Assembly (NCBI RefSeq): GCF_009762775.1
Contig: NZ_CP046401.1
Coordinates: 3,348,001 to 3,412,000, forward strand
Direction of reading: 5' to 3'
Source: Maribellus comscasis
GTDB taxonomy: Bacteria; Bacteroidota; Bacteroidia; Bacteroidales; Prolixibacteraceae
DNA length: 64,000 nucleotides
Shown here: positions 55,486-64,000 of the stretch, in pieces
How positions within the stretch are numbered: the first letter of the stretch is position 1
Layout of the letters: every line of letters starts with the position of its first letter
Position numbers and translations under genes: made by a program
Notes under the pieces: generated by a model
The model's input: only the letters and a program-made list of their open reading frames with translations
What the model was told of the DNA's origin: nothing
The model's database searches: none

Positions 55486-57807
55486 CTATTCGTATCGAAG
55501 TGCTTCAACCGGATTCCTGGTTGCCGCCTTCCAACTTTGCCAACTCACGGTTAATAATGCAATTCCCAAAGCCAGTAACCCAGCTAATGCAAATATCCAC
55601 CAGCTTAATGTGGTTTTGTATGCAAAGTTTTCAAGCCATTTATTCATCGCAAACCAGGCAATTGGAGTTGCTACAATAAATGCAATCACTACCCATTTCA
55701 CAAAATCTTTATTGAGCATCGTGAGTATTTCCGATATTTTAGCTCCATTGACTTTGCGGATGCCGATTTCTTTGATTTTGTTTTCTGCGGTAAGTCTCGA
55801 AAGAGAGAATATTCCTAAACTGGCAATAAATACAGCCAAAAGAGCAAATACACAGAATAGTTGTACCAATGTTTTTTCTGTGCGATATAGCTGGTCAAGT
55901 TCCTGGTTAATAAACTGACATTTATAAAGGTCGTTGGGTGCGCTGTGGTGAAAAACAGCTTCGATATAATCAAGTGTTTGAATGGTGTTGTTTCCTGATA
56001 ATTTAATCAATGCATTGTTTGAATATTGTATATTCTTTTGCCAATAAAGTATCATCGGATTGATTTGGCTATGGAACGATTCAAAATGAAAATTTTCAAC
56101 AACGCCAATTAACGCTCTGTTGTCTAGATTATAATTTTTGTCTTTTAGTGATGTGTTTTTTAAAATATCCCAAGCTGCTTTATTTAGAATGTAACCGCCG
56201 TTGGTTTGCGTTTTTATATTCCACGAGAAATTGTTGCCTTGTACCATTTTCATATCTAGCAATGGAATGAAGTCAGGGTCAACTTCGGCATAATTTACAA
56301 CAACAGTTTTATCGTCAATTGTTATTTTGTTGGAGTATTGATTAAATTGGGTAATATCATCCGAAGCAAACGAAACGCCTTTGATATTCGGATTTTCAAG
56401 CAATTGTGTCTTAAAACTATTTAGGTTGTTTTTCATATCTGGCACTAATTTTACCGACAAAAGTTGTTCGTCGTCAAAACCTAAATCCTCATTTTGTATA
56501 TAATTTAATTGCCTGTAAATAAATGCAGTTCCTATAATCAAGATAATTGAAACAACATATTGAAAAGTTATAAGTCCGTTGTTTAATCCTTGTGATTTTA
56601 TAACATTCTTACTGTCTTTCTTCCATTGCTGAATGTTCTTTTGAGTAAGAAAATAAGCCGGGAAAAATCCGTAAATAACCACTAATGTGGCAAGAAATAG
56701 AAGGGCATATAATACATATTTGAAGCTAAGAAATTGTTCATAATGGAGTGATTTCCCTATTAGATTCTGGTATGGATTTAAGGTCAGAAAAACAAAAAGC
56801 GAAGCAATAAGTATTGCGCTGAAACATAAGACTAAGGAATCAAAAGCATACTGGAAAAATATGGTCATTCGCGAACCTCCCAGTATTCTTTTTACTGTTA
56901 CTTCCTGCATTTTCTTTAATCCTTGCGAGATAATAAGATTAATGAAATTAATACTGGCAATAACAATAATCAGTACACCAATAATAATTAAAACAATCAA
57001 CAAATAAAGATTCCCTTGTTTGCTTTCATCGACAGGAGCTGAATCAGTAGCTAAATAAATTGAATTAAACGGGCGCAAACTAAAATTCAGAGATTGTCCC
57101 TGTAATCGTTCCATTTTAGTAAAGAAGGAATCCATTTTGCTAGCAAGCTGTTTCGGATTGGTGTTTTCTTCAAGCATAAAATACGAAATCATCCCCCAAT
57201 TCCAGGTGTCATCGCCAAGATGATAACGGTCTTCTGCCGATTTAAAAGAAGCAAGAGCTTTAGCAGGAAGGTGAAAGTCAGAAATGTCTTCAATCACTCC
57301 GGTAACCGTATAAAAGTCTTGTCCTTTAAAGTTTATACGTTCTCCAATAGGATTTTTATCTCCGAACATTTTCTTTGCCAACGATTTGCAAAGCACGATT
57401 GAATAAGGTGCATCCAAGGCTGTTTTATAATCTCCACTAATAAATGGAATGGTAAACATTTCAAAAAATGAACCTTCGGCAAAGCACATATCGTCAACCT
57501 CATAGAAATTATCGTCGTATCGCAGCCAGGGATTATTAAACGACTTAATAACTGTTGCTTCCTCAATTTCAGGGAAATTTTTCTTTGCTATACGGCTAAT
57601 AGCAAGAGGTAATTGGTTTTCATCCCCTGCTTCCAACCTGTAAATCTGCTGTCCGTTGGCTTGAGATTTATCATAATTGAACTCGTTTACGACGTAAAGC
57701 ATTATAAGCATAAAAACAGTTAATGCTATCGACAAACCACTCAGATTAATAATAAAATGAGATGATTTGTGCCAAATATTTCTGAATGATTGTTTTAAGT
57801 AATTCAT
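55486..57807 (-). CDS. FtsX/MacB-type ABC permease P13
   Basis: 773 residues. Exit motif EFNYDKSQANGQQIYRL; first FtsX loop QEVTVKRILGGSRMT, clearly drifted from KEIGxRKxxGA; second periplasmic domain GVVENFHFESFHS; tail KEIGIRKVNGA (679) to RNPVEALRYE, of the homogenised type and very close at DNA level to P14. It follows P14 by only 12 bp, so it belongs to the same transcript. A 103-bp spacer with a remnant and a hairpin follows before P12. Confidence 0.93.
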   Translation of the reverse strand: MNYLKQSFRNIWHKSSHFIINLSGLSIALTVFMLIMLYVVNEFNYDKSQANGQQIYRLEAGDENQLPLAISRIAKKNFPEIEEATVIKSFNNPWLRYDDNFYEVDDMCFAEGSFFEMFTIPFISGDYKTALDAPYSIVLCKSLAKKMFGDKNPIGERINFKGQDFYTVTGVIEDISDFHLPAKALASFKSAEDRYHLGDDTWNWGMISYFMLEENTNPKQLASKMDSFFTKMERLQGQSLNFSLRPFNSIYLATDSAPVDESKQGNLYLLIVLIIIGVLIIVIASINFINLIISQGLKKMQEVTVKRILGGSRMTIFFQYAFDSLVLCFSAILIASLFVFLTLNPYQNLIGKSLHYEQFLSFKYVLYALLFLATLVVIYGFFPAYFLTQKNIQQWKKDSKNVIKSQGLNNGLITFQYVVSIILIIGTAFIYRQLNYIQNEDLGFDDEQLLSVKLVPDMKNNLNSFKTQLLENPNIKGVSFASDDITQFNQYSNKITIDDKTVVVNYAEVDPDFIPLLDMKMVQGNNFSWNIKTQTNGGYILNKAAWDILKNTSLKDKNYNLDNRALIGVVENFHFESFHSQINPMILYWQKNIQYSNNALIKLSGNNTIQTLDYIEAVFHHSAPNDLYKCQFINQELDQLYRTEKTLVQLFCVFALLAVFIASLGIFSLSRLTAENKIKEIGIRKVNGAKISEILTMLNKDFVKWVVIAFIVATPIAWFAMNKWLENFAYKTTLSWWIFALAGLLALGIALLTVSWQSWKAATRNPVEALRYE

Positions 57808-57819
57808 ATTGTTGTCTAT

Positions 57820-60156
57820 TTATTCATACCTCAATGCCTCCACCGGATTCCTAGTAGCCGCCCGCCAACTCTGCCAACTCACCGTTAGCAAAGCAATTCC
57901 CAACGCCAACACGCCTGCTAATGCAAATATCCACCAACTCAATGTGGTTTTGTAGGCAAAGTTTTCGAGCCACTTGTTCATTGCATACCATGCAATTGGT
58001 GTAGCTATAATAAATGCAATTACTACCCATTTCACAAAGTCTTTATTGAGCATCGTTAGTATTTCCGATATTTTTGCGCCGTTTACTTTTCGAATGCCGA
58101 TTTCTTTAATTCGTAATTCGGCAGAATATATTGACAAAACCATCAAGCCTAAACACGCTATAAAAAGGGCTAAAAAGGTAAAAATATTCAAAAGTATATT
58201 CAGGTTCTGTTCGGCTTGGTATTGTTTACCTAAAGTTTCATTTAAGAATGAGTAGGCAAATAAACTCCCCGGAGATGTTGTTTGTATCAGTTTTTCAATA
58301 TCGGTTAATGCTCCGCTTATGTTCGAGCTATTAATCTTAACGTATAAATTGACAAGAAAATAATAAGTGTTTGTTATCGCAAGAGGTTCAACCTCGGCGT
58401 GTAACGATGAATAATTAAAATTTTGAACTACACCAACAACATTGTGTTTGGTGTCGCCAACAACAATTTGTTCGTTAAGTGGATTTGTAAAACCATAAGC
58501 ATCAACTGCTGCCTGATTAAGAATGACTGATGGCGTTTGAGACTTGGTAAAGTTGTTACCGTCAGTGATTTTCATATTTAATAACGAAATTAAACGCCCA
58601 TCGGTGTTTAACACCCTCACATCAGGTAAATTTTCCTTGTTTTTTTGCGATAACGGATAAATTGTGGAAAAACCGATACGTTTTCCTAATTCATATGAAG
58701 TAAGCGATACATCAACTATATTCGGATTTTTCAGCAACTCATTTTTCAGCACATCTCCATTTTTCTTGAATTTATTATATAGGTCGCCATATAATTTGAC
58801 AGATATTGTTGCTGTTTTGTCGAATCCCAAATTTTTGTTATTGATATACTTCATCTGGTGGTGGACTCCCAATGTGCAAACAATCAAAAAAATAGATGCT
58901 GCAAACTGGAATACGACCAACGCTTTCCTAAATCCTGCATTTACATTCTTCTTACTTTTAAGTGCATCGGTAATATTGTATTTAAAAACAACTGACGCAG
59001 GATAAAAACTCACAAGAAACGTAATCAAAGCCAGTAACGAAAGAACAACAACGATGTTAAAACCTTTTAATTTCAGACTCAATCCTAAAATATATCCATA
59101 ATTTTCGTTGAACAGAAAAACTATAGCCAACGCAAACACTGTGGCAATTAACACATATATAAACGATTCGTGAAAGAAGTGCAAGACTAATCTCTTTTTT
59201 GATGCTCCTAATACTTTCTTTACCCCAAACTCATTAACCCGTTTTAATGTTTTGATAACGCTATGATTGATATAGTTGGCACAAGAAATAAATAGAATAA
59301 GCACTGCAATAATTGAAAAAATAAAGAGGTACAAAATATTTCCATTTCCTGGGATTTCTTTTTCCAATTTTGAGAATAAGTGAATCTTATTTATTGGTTG
59401 AAGAGCAAGGCTTATTTCTGTATTTTCTGAACCTTGAAGAAGTTGCGTGTATTTTTTTGCAAAATCATTAAGTTTGGTTGTAACTAACTCCGTATTAACT
59501 GTTTTATTCAATGAACAGTAAGTGTAAAAATTTTGCCATTTGCCGTATCTGTTCAGATTGTCATAATTTTCAGACAGTGATAAAAAATAATTGAATTTCA
59601 AATGGGTGTTTGAAGGCAAATTTTCAATGATGCCTGTCACGGTATAAGTGTTTTCGTCAATTTCAACAGTTTTTCCGAGTGCATCATTCTTATTAAAATA
59701 TTTTTTGGCAAGCGATTGTGTTAAAACAATTGACGCAGGATTGCTTAAAGCTGTTTTACTATTACCAGACAACCATTTGAATGAAAATATAGAAGAAACA
59801 GAATTGTCGGCATTACATCCGTTGTTTTCAATAAATGATTCTGCTCCAACTTTTACTATTTGTTCTTTGCAAAGCGATAGTCGGGCAATATTTTCAATTT
59901 CAGGAATTTGCTCTTTAACCATTAACCCAATCGTAGGAGGGATAGCCGCCCATTGAGTTGAATTGTTTTCTTCCGATATGCGGTAAATTTGCCCTGAATT
60001 ATCAAAACAGCTTTCATAAGACAATTCGTTATGCACATAAAAAACAACCAGTATTGTTACTGCCAAACCAAATGCTATTCCGATAATATTTATGGACGAA
60101 CCGATTTTATCCCGGCTAAATCTGCGTAATGTTAGTTTTAAATTGTATGTTTTCAT
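57820..60156 (-). CDS. FtsX/MacB-type ABC permease P14
   Basis: 778 residues. Exit motif ELSYESCF; first FtsX loop NEFGVKKVLGASKKRLVLHF; second periplasmic domain GVVQNFNYSSLHA; tail KEIGIRKVNGA (684) to RNPVEALRYE. The last roughly 290 bp align base for base with P13 and P15 with only scattered, mostly third-position differences, while the upstream periplasmic domain is hard to align. It lies between P15 (13 bp gap) and P13 (12 bp gap), the tightest part of the array. Confidence 0.93.
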   Translation of the reverse strand: MKTYNLKLTLRRFSRDKIGSSINIIGIAFGLAVTILVVFYVHNELSYESCFDNSGQIYRISEENNSTQWAAIPPTIGLMVKEQIPEIENIARLSLCKEQIVKVGAESFIENNGCNADNSVSSIFSFKWLSGNSKTALSNPASIVLTQSLAKKYFNKNDALGKTVEIDENTYTVTGIIENLPSNTHLKFNYFLSLSENYDNLNRYGKWQNFYTYCSLNKTVNTELVTTKLNDFAKKYTQLLQGSENTEISLALQPINKIHLFSKLEKEIPGNGNILYLFIFSIIAVLILFISCANYINHSVIKTLKRVNEFGVKKVLGASKKRLVLHFFHESFIYVLIATVFALAIVFLFNENYGYILGLSLKLKGFNIVVVLSLLALITFLVSFYPASVVFKYNITDALKSKKNVNAGFRKALVVFQFAASIFLIVCTLGVHHQMKYINNKNLGFDKTATISVKLYGDLYNKFKKNGDVLKNELLKNPNIVDVSLTSYELGKRIGFSTIYPLSQKNKENLPDVRVLNTDGRLISLLNMKITDGNNFTKSQTPSVILNQAAVDAYGFTNPLNEQIVVGDTKHNVVGVVQNFNYSSLHAEVEPLAITNTYYFLVNLYVKINSSNISGALTDIEKLIQTTSPGSLFAYSFLNETLGKQYQAEQNLNILLNIFTFLALFIACLGLMVLSIYSAELRIKEIGIRKVNGAKISEILTMLNKDFVKWVVIAFIIATPIAWYAMNKWLENFAYKTTLSWWIFALAGVLALGIALLTVSWQSWRAATRNPVEALRYE

Positions 60157-60169
60157 ATTTTATATTTTT

Positions 60170-62548
60170 CTATTCATATCTCAGAGCTTCCACCGGATTC
60201 CTAGTTGCCGCCTTCCAACTTTGAAAACTTACCGTCAGCAATGCAATTCCCAAGGCCAGTACTCCGGCCAGGGCAAAAATCCACCAACTCAAAGTGGTTT
60301 TGTAGGCAAAATTTTCAAGCCATTTATTCATGGCATAATATGCAATTGGCGTAGCAATAACAAGAGCAATGATTACCCATTTTACAAAGTCTTTGTTGAG
60401 TATCGTAAGTATTTCGAATATTCTTGCTCCGTTTACTTTGCGGATACCGATTTCTTTGGTTCGTTTTTCTGTTATAAAAAACGACATCGCGAATAAACCC
60501 AGACTAGTAAGCAAAATTGAGATAACGGAGAACCAGATTAGCATTTTCTGAATCTGAATTTCATTCACATATAAATTGTCATACACTTCGTCTAAAAAAT
60601 GGTATTCGAATGGCACAGCACTGTTATTTTTTTCACAGTAATCTTTAATTTGTTTAATTGCAGGTTCCAAATTACCAGCCAGCCTAAATAATACAACTCC
60701 ATTACCATTGTAATTAGAAGCTTTTGTGTATAAGCATGGTGTTATTTCTGAATTGAGTGATTTGGTATTAATGTTGGGTATTACTCCAATAATTTTCAAA
60801 TCATGCCCTTGGTTTAAGTCAAAAACGAACTGCCCGCAATACGGAGGTTTAAGGAGTAGTCGTTTAGCTGCAATTTCATTTATAATACAGGTATTAATTT
60901 GATCGTTAGAATAGTCAAATTTTTGTCCACCTTCAACAAACTTTATATTCATCAAATCGAAATAGCCTTCCCCAACTTCAACACGTTCGCCATGTACTTT
61001 ATGATCAGGGTTTGAACTTATTTGCATTTGTCCGCCATTTACCAATTGTGTAGGTAATGAACTGCGCGATGAAATGTCAACAATATTTGGATTTTGTGAC
61101 AATTCCGATGCCATAAGTTTAATATTACGAATATTTTCTAATTCACCATAAGTTCTAACATACAATACCTTGTCTTTATCAAATCCTAATTGTTTGTGCT
61201 GTAAAAAATAAACTTGCTTTTGAATACCAAGCACAGAAATAATTAGTATGATAGCAATAATAAATTGAATAGTTACCAAGCTACGTTGCAACTTATTTTT
61301 ATTACCCTTTAATCCCGTATATCCGGATTTTAAAACTGAAACGACATTAAAGCGAGTAATATATAAACCTGGGAAAAGTCCCGACATTAATAAAGTGAGG
61401 ATAATCACTACGAAGCTTATGGAAACGAATTTCAGGTTAAATATTGTTATAGGCATTTCTGTATGGACCAGATTGTTGAATACTGGCAGCATCAGGTAAA
61501 TCAAGCCAAAAGAAATCAGGAATGATATAAAAATAAATAGTAAAACCTCAAAAGCAAACTCTTTAATAATTCCAGCTTTGTTAGCTCCCGATGCCATTTT
61601 AATTCCAGTTGATTTTGTACGCTTTAAAGAGGTAGAAATAAAGATATTTGTAAAGTTGACACATGCTATTAACAAAATCAGAAATGAAATTAAGGCCAGA
61701 ACAAAAACATTTTGTTTGTTCCCCAAAACAGCATAATCCAGAATATATTCAGACCTAAAATGAATCTCATGTAAAGGCTGTAACTTAATGAATGCATTTA
61801 ATTGTTTCCAAACTGTAAATTTACTCGTGACCATGTTAGTCAATTTTATCTCCAGTTCAGGTATTTTGGCTGCATGATTTACTACCAGATATTGAAAACA
61901 ATTATCGCTGGTCCATTTTGTATTCTGCCAACCCTCCGAAAGATTAAGTACCGGTATTAAATAGTGAAATTGTAAATGTGAATTGGATGCGACATTCTTC
62001 ACAACAGCACTGACAGTATAATCTCTTCCATTTATACTTATATTTTCCCCTACAGGATACTTCGTGCTAAAACACTTGGCAGCCAAATATTCATCAATAA
62101 CGACTTGGTCAGGTTTATTTAATGAATTAGATAAATCACCAAATTTTCCTTCAAACGAAAAAACAGAAAAAAAAGTGGAATCGGCATAAAATCCTTTTTC
62201 GGCATAAAATTGTTTGTCTCCAACTTTTAAAACAGCCCGATTATGCTTACGAATACGAGTAAAATTAATTACTTCAGGAAATAATTTTTCTGCTTCAACT
62301 CCGATTCCTTGAGGCGTGGAGCATACTTTAACTTCCTTATTGTTTTGCTCACCCATAAAGATAACCTGATAAATGTTTTCGCTATTTGCAAAAAAATGAT
62401 CAAAGCTCAATTCATGGGATACCCACAATATAAGAAGCAAAGTGGATGTTATACCAACACTTAATCCAAACAAATTCAGCAACGAAATGTATTTATTTCT
62501 TATTGCATTACGAAAAGTTGCTTTTATATATCTGATTATCGTAGTCAT
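60170..62548 (-). CDS. FtsX/MacB-type ABC permease P15
   Basis: 792 residues. Exit motif ELSFDHFF; first FtsX loop KSTGIKMASGANKAG; in the second periplasmic domain the usual VKDF motif is lost (GVIPNINTKSLNS), so this domain has drifted more than most. The tail runs from KEIGIRKVNGA (698) to RNPVEALRYE and is of the homogenised type. It is 74 bp after P16 and 13 bp before P14. Confidence 0.93.
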   Translation of the reverse strand: MTTIIRYIKATFRNAIRNKYISLLNLFGLSVGITSTLLLILWVSHELSFDHFFANSENIYQVIFMGEQNNKEVKVCSTPQGIGVEAEKLFPEVINFTRIRKHNRAVLKVGDKQFYAEKGFYADSTFFSVFSFEGKFGDLSNSLNKPDQVVIDEYLAAKCFSTKYPVGENISINGRDYTVSAVVKNVASNSHLQFHYLIPVLNLSEGWQNTKWTSDNCFQYLVVNHAAKIPELEIKLTNMVTSKFTVWKQLNAFIKLQPLHEIHFRSEYILDYAVLGNKQNVFVLALISFLILLIACVNFTNIFISTSLKRTKSTGIKMASGANKAGIIKEFAFEVLLFIFISFLISFGLIYLMLPVFNNLVHTEMPITIFNLKFVSISFVVIILTLLMSGLFPGLYITRFNVVSVLKSGYTGLKGNKNKLQRSLVTIQFIIAIILIISVLGIQKQVYFLQHKQLGFDKDKVLYVRTYGELENIRNIKLMASELSQNPNIVDISSRSSLPTQLVNGGQMQISSNPDHKVHGERVEVGEGYFDLMNIKFVEGGQKFDYSNDQINTCIINEIAAKRLLLKPPYCGQFVFDLNQGHDLKIIGVIPNINTKSLNSEITPCLYTKASNYNGNGVVLFRLAGNLEPAIKQIKDYCEKNNSAVPFEYHFLDEVYDNLYVNEIQIQKMLIWFSVISILLTSLGLFAMSFFITEKRTKEIGIRKVNGARIFEILTILNKDFVKWVIIALVIATPIAYYAMNKWLENFAYKTTLSWWIFALAGVLALGIALLTVSFQSWKAATRNPVEALRYE

Positions 62549-62622
62549 CTGGTTTATTTACTACTTTATTTATTCATACTTAATAATATTTATTTGATAC
62601 AATTCATAATCAGGAGTTCAAT

Positions 62623-64000
62623 TTACTCATACCGTAAAGCTTCTACAGGATTCCGCGTAGCAGCCCGCCAGCTTTGCCAACTCACTGTTAACAACGCAAT
62701 TCCCAAAGCAAGCACTCCTGCCAAGGCGAAAATCCACCAGCTTAGGTTGGTTTTGTATGCAAAGTTTTCGAGCCACTTGTTCATGGCGTACCAGGCCAGG
62801 GGAGTGCCAAAAACAAAAGCAATGATTACCCATTTTACAAAATCTTTGTTTAGCATGACCAATATTTCAGATATCCGTGCTCCATTTACTTTGCGCACAC
62901 CGATTTCCTTAACTTTTTTATTTACGGTATGCGAAACTAAAGCATAAAGTCCCAGGCATGCAATTATTATTGCCAGCAAGGAACTTGCTCCGGCCAGCTG
63001 CCCAAGCTGATTATAAGAAAAATATTGTTTGTTAAAATAGCCGTCGAGGAAAAAGAAATCGGCCTGGGCCTGCGGATAATGTTTCTCCCAAACCTGTTTT
63101 ACCGACTTCATTAATGCCGGAATATTTGAAGTTTTAACCAGCGCCGGATAATAGCCAAATTCGTGTGGATGCCTGAATTGATAAATATAGGGTTCCAGCT
63201 CTTTTTGCAACGATTCGTGATGAAAATTTTGAGCAACACCAACAATCTCCATCTCGTTGTCACCAATATTAATTTTTTCACCAATTGCCTGTTCAGCCGC
63301 TTCAAAGCCCATGGCTTCAGCCGCTTTTGTGTTTATAATTACATTTTTGCTTTCGCTGGCCAATATGGGATAGAAGTTCCGGCCTGCAAGAATAGGAACC
63401 TGGTAAGTGGCGAAATAATTTTCATCGGAAAAAGAAATATTGAACGTTGTATTTAATTGTTTTCCTCTCCGGCTAACCGTTACGTTGTTGTAGCGGTTGG
63501 TTTGCCCCGGGATGTTCATTGTGGCTGTAATTTTTTCCACATAAGGTGACTGCAAAAGCTCTTCGCGAAAAGCGCAAAATTCATGGTAACGCCTTTCTCC
63601 TGTGGTATTATTGGTTGCCGGCCCCCGCATCACCAAAACCTGGCTTGGGTTCATTCCCAAGTTGCTTTTCTTTAGGAAATTGATCTGTTTAAATATGAGT
63701 GTTGTTGAGCCAATAAGAATAATAGCAAGCATAAACTGAAACACAGTCAGTCCGTAGCGAACCGAACCAAAACCACCGGAGTTTGTAATTTTGTTGTTTA
63801 CTACCTGCAAGGGATTAAACGAAGATTGCAGCAGCGCCGAAATGGTTCCGGTAAAAATCATACCCGACAACAATATGCCTCCAAACATAAACCAAAACCA
63901 TGGCTGTAAAAAGGAAGCGATGGAGATATTGTTATCCACAAACGACCTGAAAAGGGGTAAAGCCAGCAGAATAAGTACCAGTGAAAAAAGAATGGACGTG
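62623..64000 (-). CDS. FtsX/MacB-type ABC permease P16 (5' end outside window)
   Basis: At least 458 residues are visible and the frame stays open to the right edge (reading TSILFSLVLILLALPLF there), so the internal GTG sometimes taken as a start is not real. The visible part covers the end of the first FtsX half, the fifth helix (YGLTVFQFMLAIILIGSTTL), the second periplasmic domain with GVAQNFHHESLQK, and the full C-terminal FtsX domain from KEIGVRKVNGA to RNPVEALRYE. The array therefore probably continues beyond this window. Confidence 0.92.
   Translation of the reverse strand, partial: TSILFSLVLILLALPLFRSFVDNNISIASFLQPWFWFMFGGILLSGMIFTGTISALLQSSFNPLQVVNNKITNSGGFGSVRYGLTVFQFMLAIILIGSTTLIFKQINFLKKSNLGMNPSQVLVMRGPATNNTTGERRYHEFCAFREELLQSPYVEKITATMNIPGQTNRYNNVTVSRRGKQLNTTFNISFSDENYFATYQVPILAGRNFYPILASESKNVIINTKAAEAMGFEAAEQAIGEKINIGDNEMEIVGVAQNFHHESLQKELEPYIYQFRHPHEFGYYPALVKTSNIPALMKSVKQVWEKHYPQAQADFFFLDGYFNKQYFSYNQLGQLAGASSLLAIIIACLGLYALVSHTVNKKVKEIGVRKVNGARISEILVMLNKDFVKWVIIAFVFGTPLAWYAMNKWLENFAYKTNLSWWIFALAGVLALGIALLTVSWQSWRAATRNPVEALRYE

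Noticed and set aside
62570..62590. Possible fifth permease tail between P16 and P15
   Set aside because: Only KYE plus a stop matches, with AT-rich sequence upstream; the position 21 bp before P15 is suggestive but the match is too short to claim.
2060..64000. Labelling the permeases as macrolide exporters (MacB)
   Set aside because: The fold matches, but no MacA-type adaptor or TolC-type channel gene is present, and the chains are twice the length of the MacB membrane part, so the substrate claim is unsupported.

Overview
The window looks like a chromosome segment of a Bacteroidota bacterium. It is AT-rich and carries a SusC/SusD pair under an ECF sigma/FecR control pair, a TonB-dependent receptor followed by a DUF4249-type lipoprotein, DUF6515-type proteins, a GxxExxY protein and many FtsX-type permeases of about 800 residues. 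Placement near Marinilabiliales/Prolixibacteraceae is a guess from gene content. No tRNA, rRNA or CRISPR array was seen.

Layout. 1-1916 (+): the end of a DUF4143 ATPase and an MFS transporter. 2004-14990 (-): a locus read as histidine kinase, LytTR response regulator, permeases P4, P3 and P2, a small GxxExxY element, one ABC ATPase, and permease P1. 15245-23062 (+): an envelope operon of two DUF6515 proteins bracketing two lipoproteins, a beta-barrel protein and two Spy/CpxP-like helical proteins, followed by a TonB-dependent receptor and its lipoprotein. 23187-32626 (-): ECF sigma, FecR, SusC, SusD, a tandem-domain GDPD lipoprotein and a metallophosphoesterase, probably a phosphodiester-scavenging locus. 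32845-37511: an AlkD-like protein (+), permease P5 (-) and an M24 peptidase (+). 37646-64000 (-): eleven more permeases in a row, P6 to P16; P16 runs off the window.

The dominant feature is 16 large MacB/FtsX-type permeases (15 complete, numbered P1 to P16 by rising coordinate) with a single visible ABC ATPase. Each complete copy has the same plan: a transmembrane helix at about residues 20-42, a periplasmic MacB-type domain to about 265, a first FtsX membrane domain (about 280-400), a helix near 430-450, a second periplasmic domain to about 655, and a C-terminal FtsX domain. Because both FtsX halves are on one chain, one permease plus an ATPase dimer could form a complete transporter. Most copies have near-identical last 95 residues while the periplasmic domains differ widely. 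At least four spacers hold 3' tails of lost permease genes, so the array appears to gain and lose members.

Two permease promoters (P2 and P4) share an 18-bp direct repeat with 22-bp spacing, then exactly 33 bp, then a conserved 37-bp block. This is the geometry expected of a LytTR binding site, and the LytTR regulator is encoded next door. The kinase has little periplasmic sequence. A reasonable hypothesis is an envelope-sensing circuit in which the kinase/regulator pair controls a set of permeases that share one ATPase.
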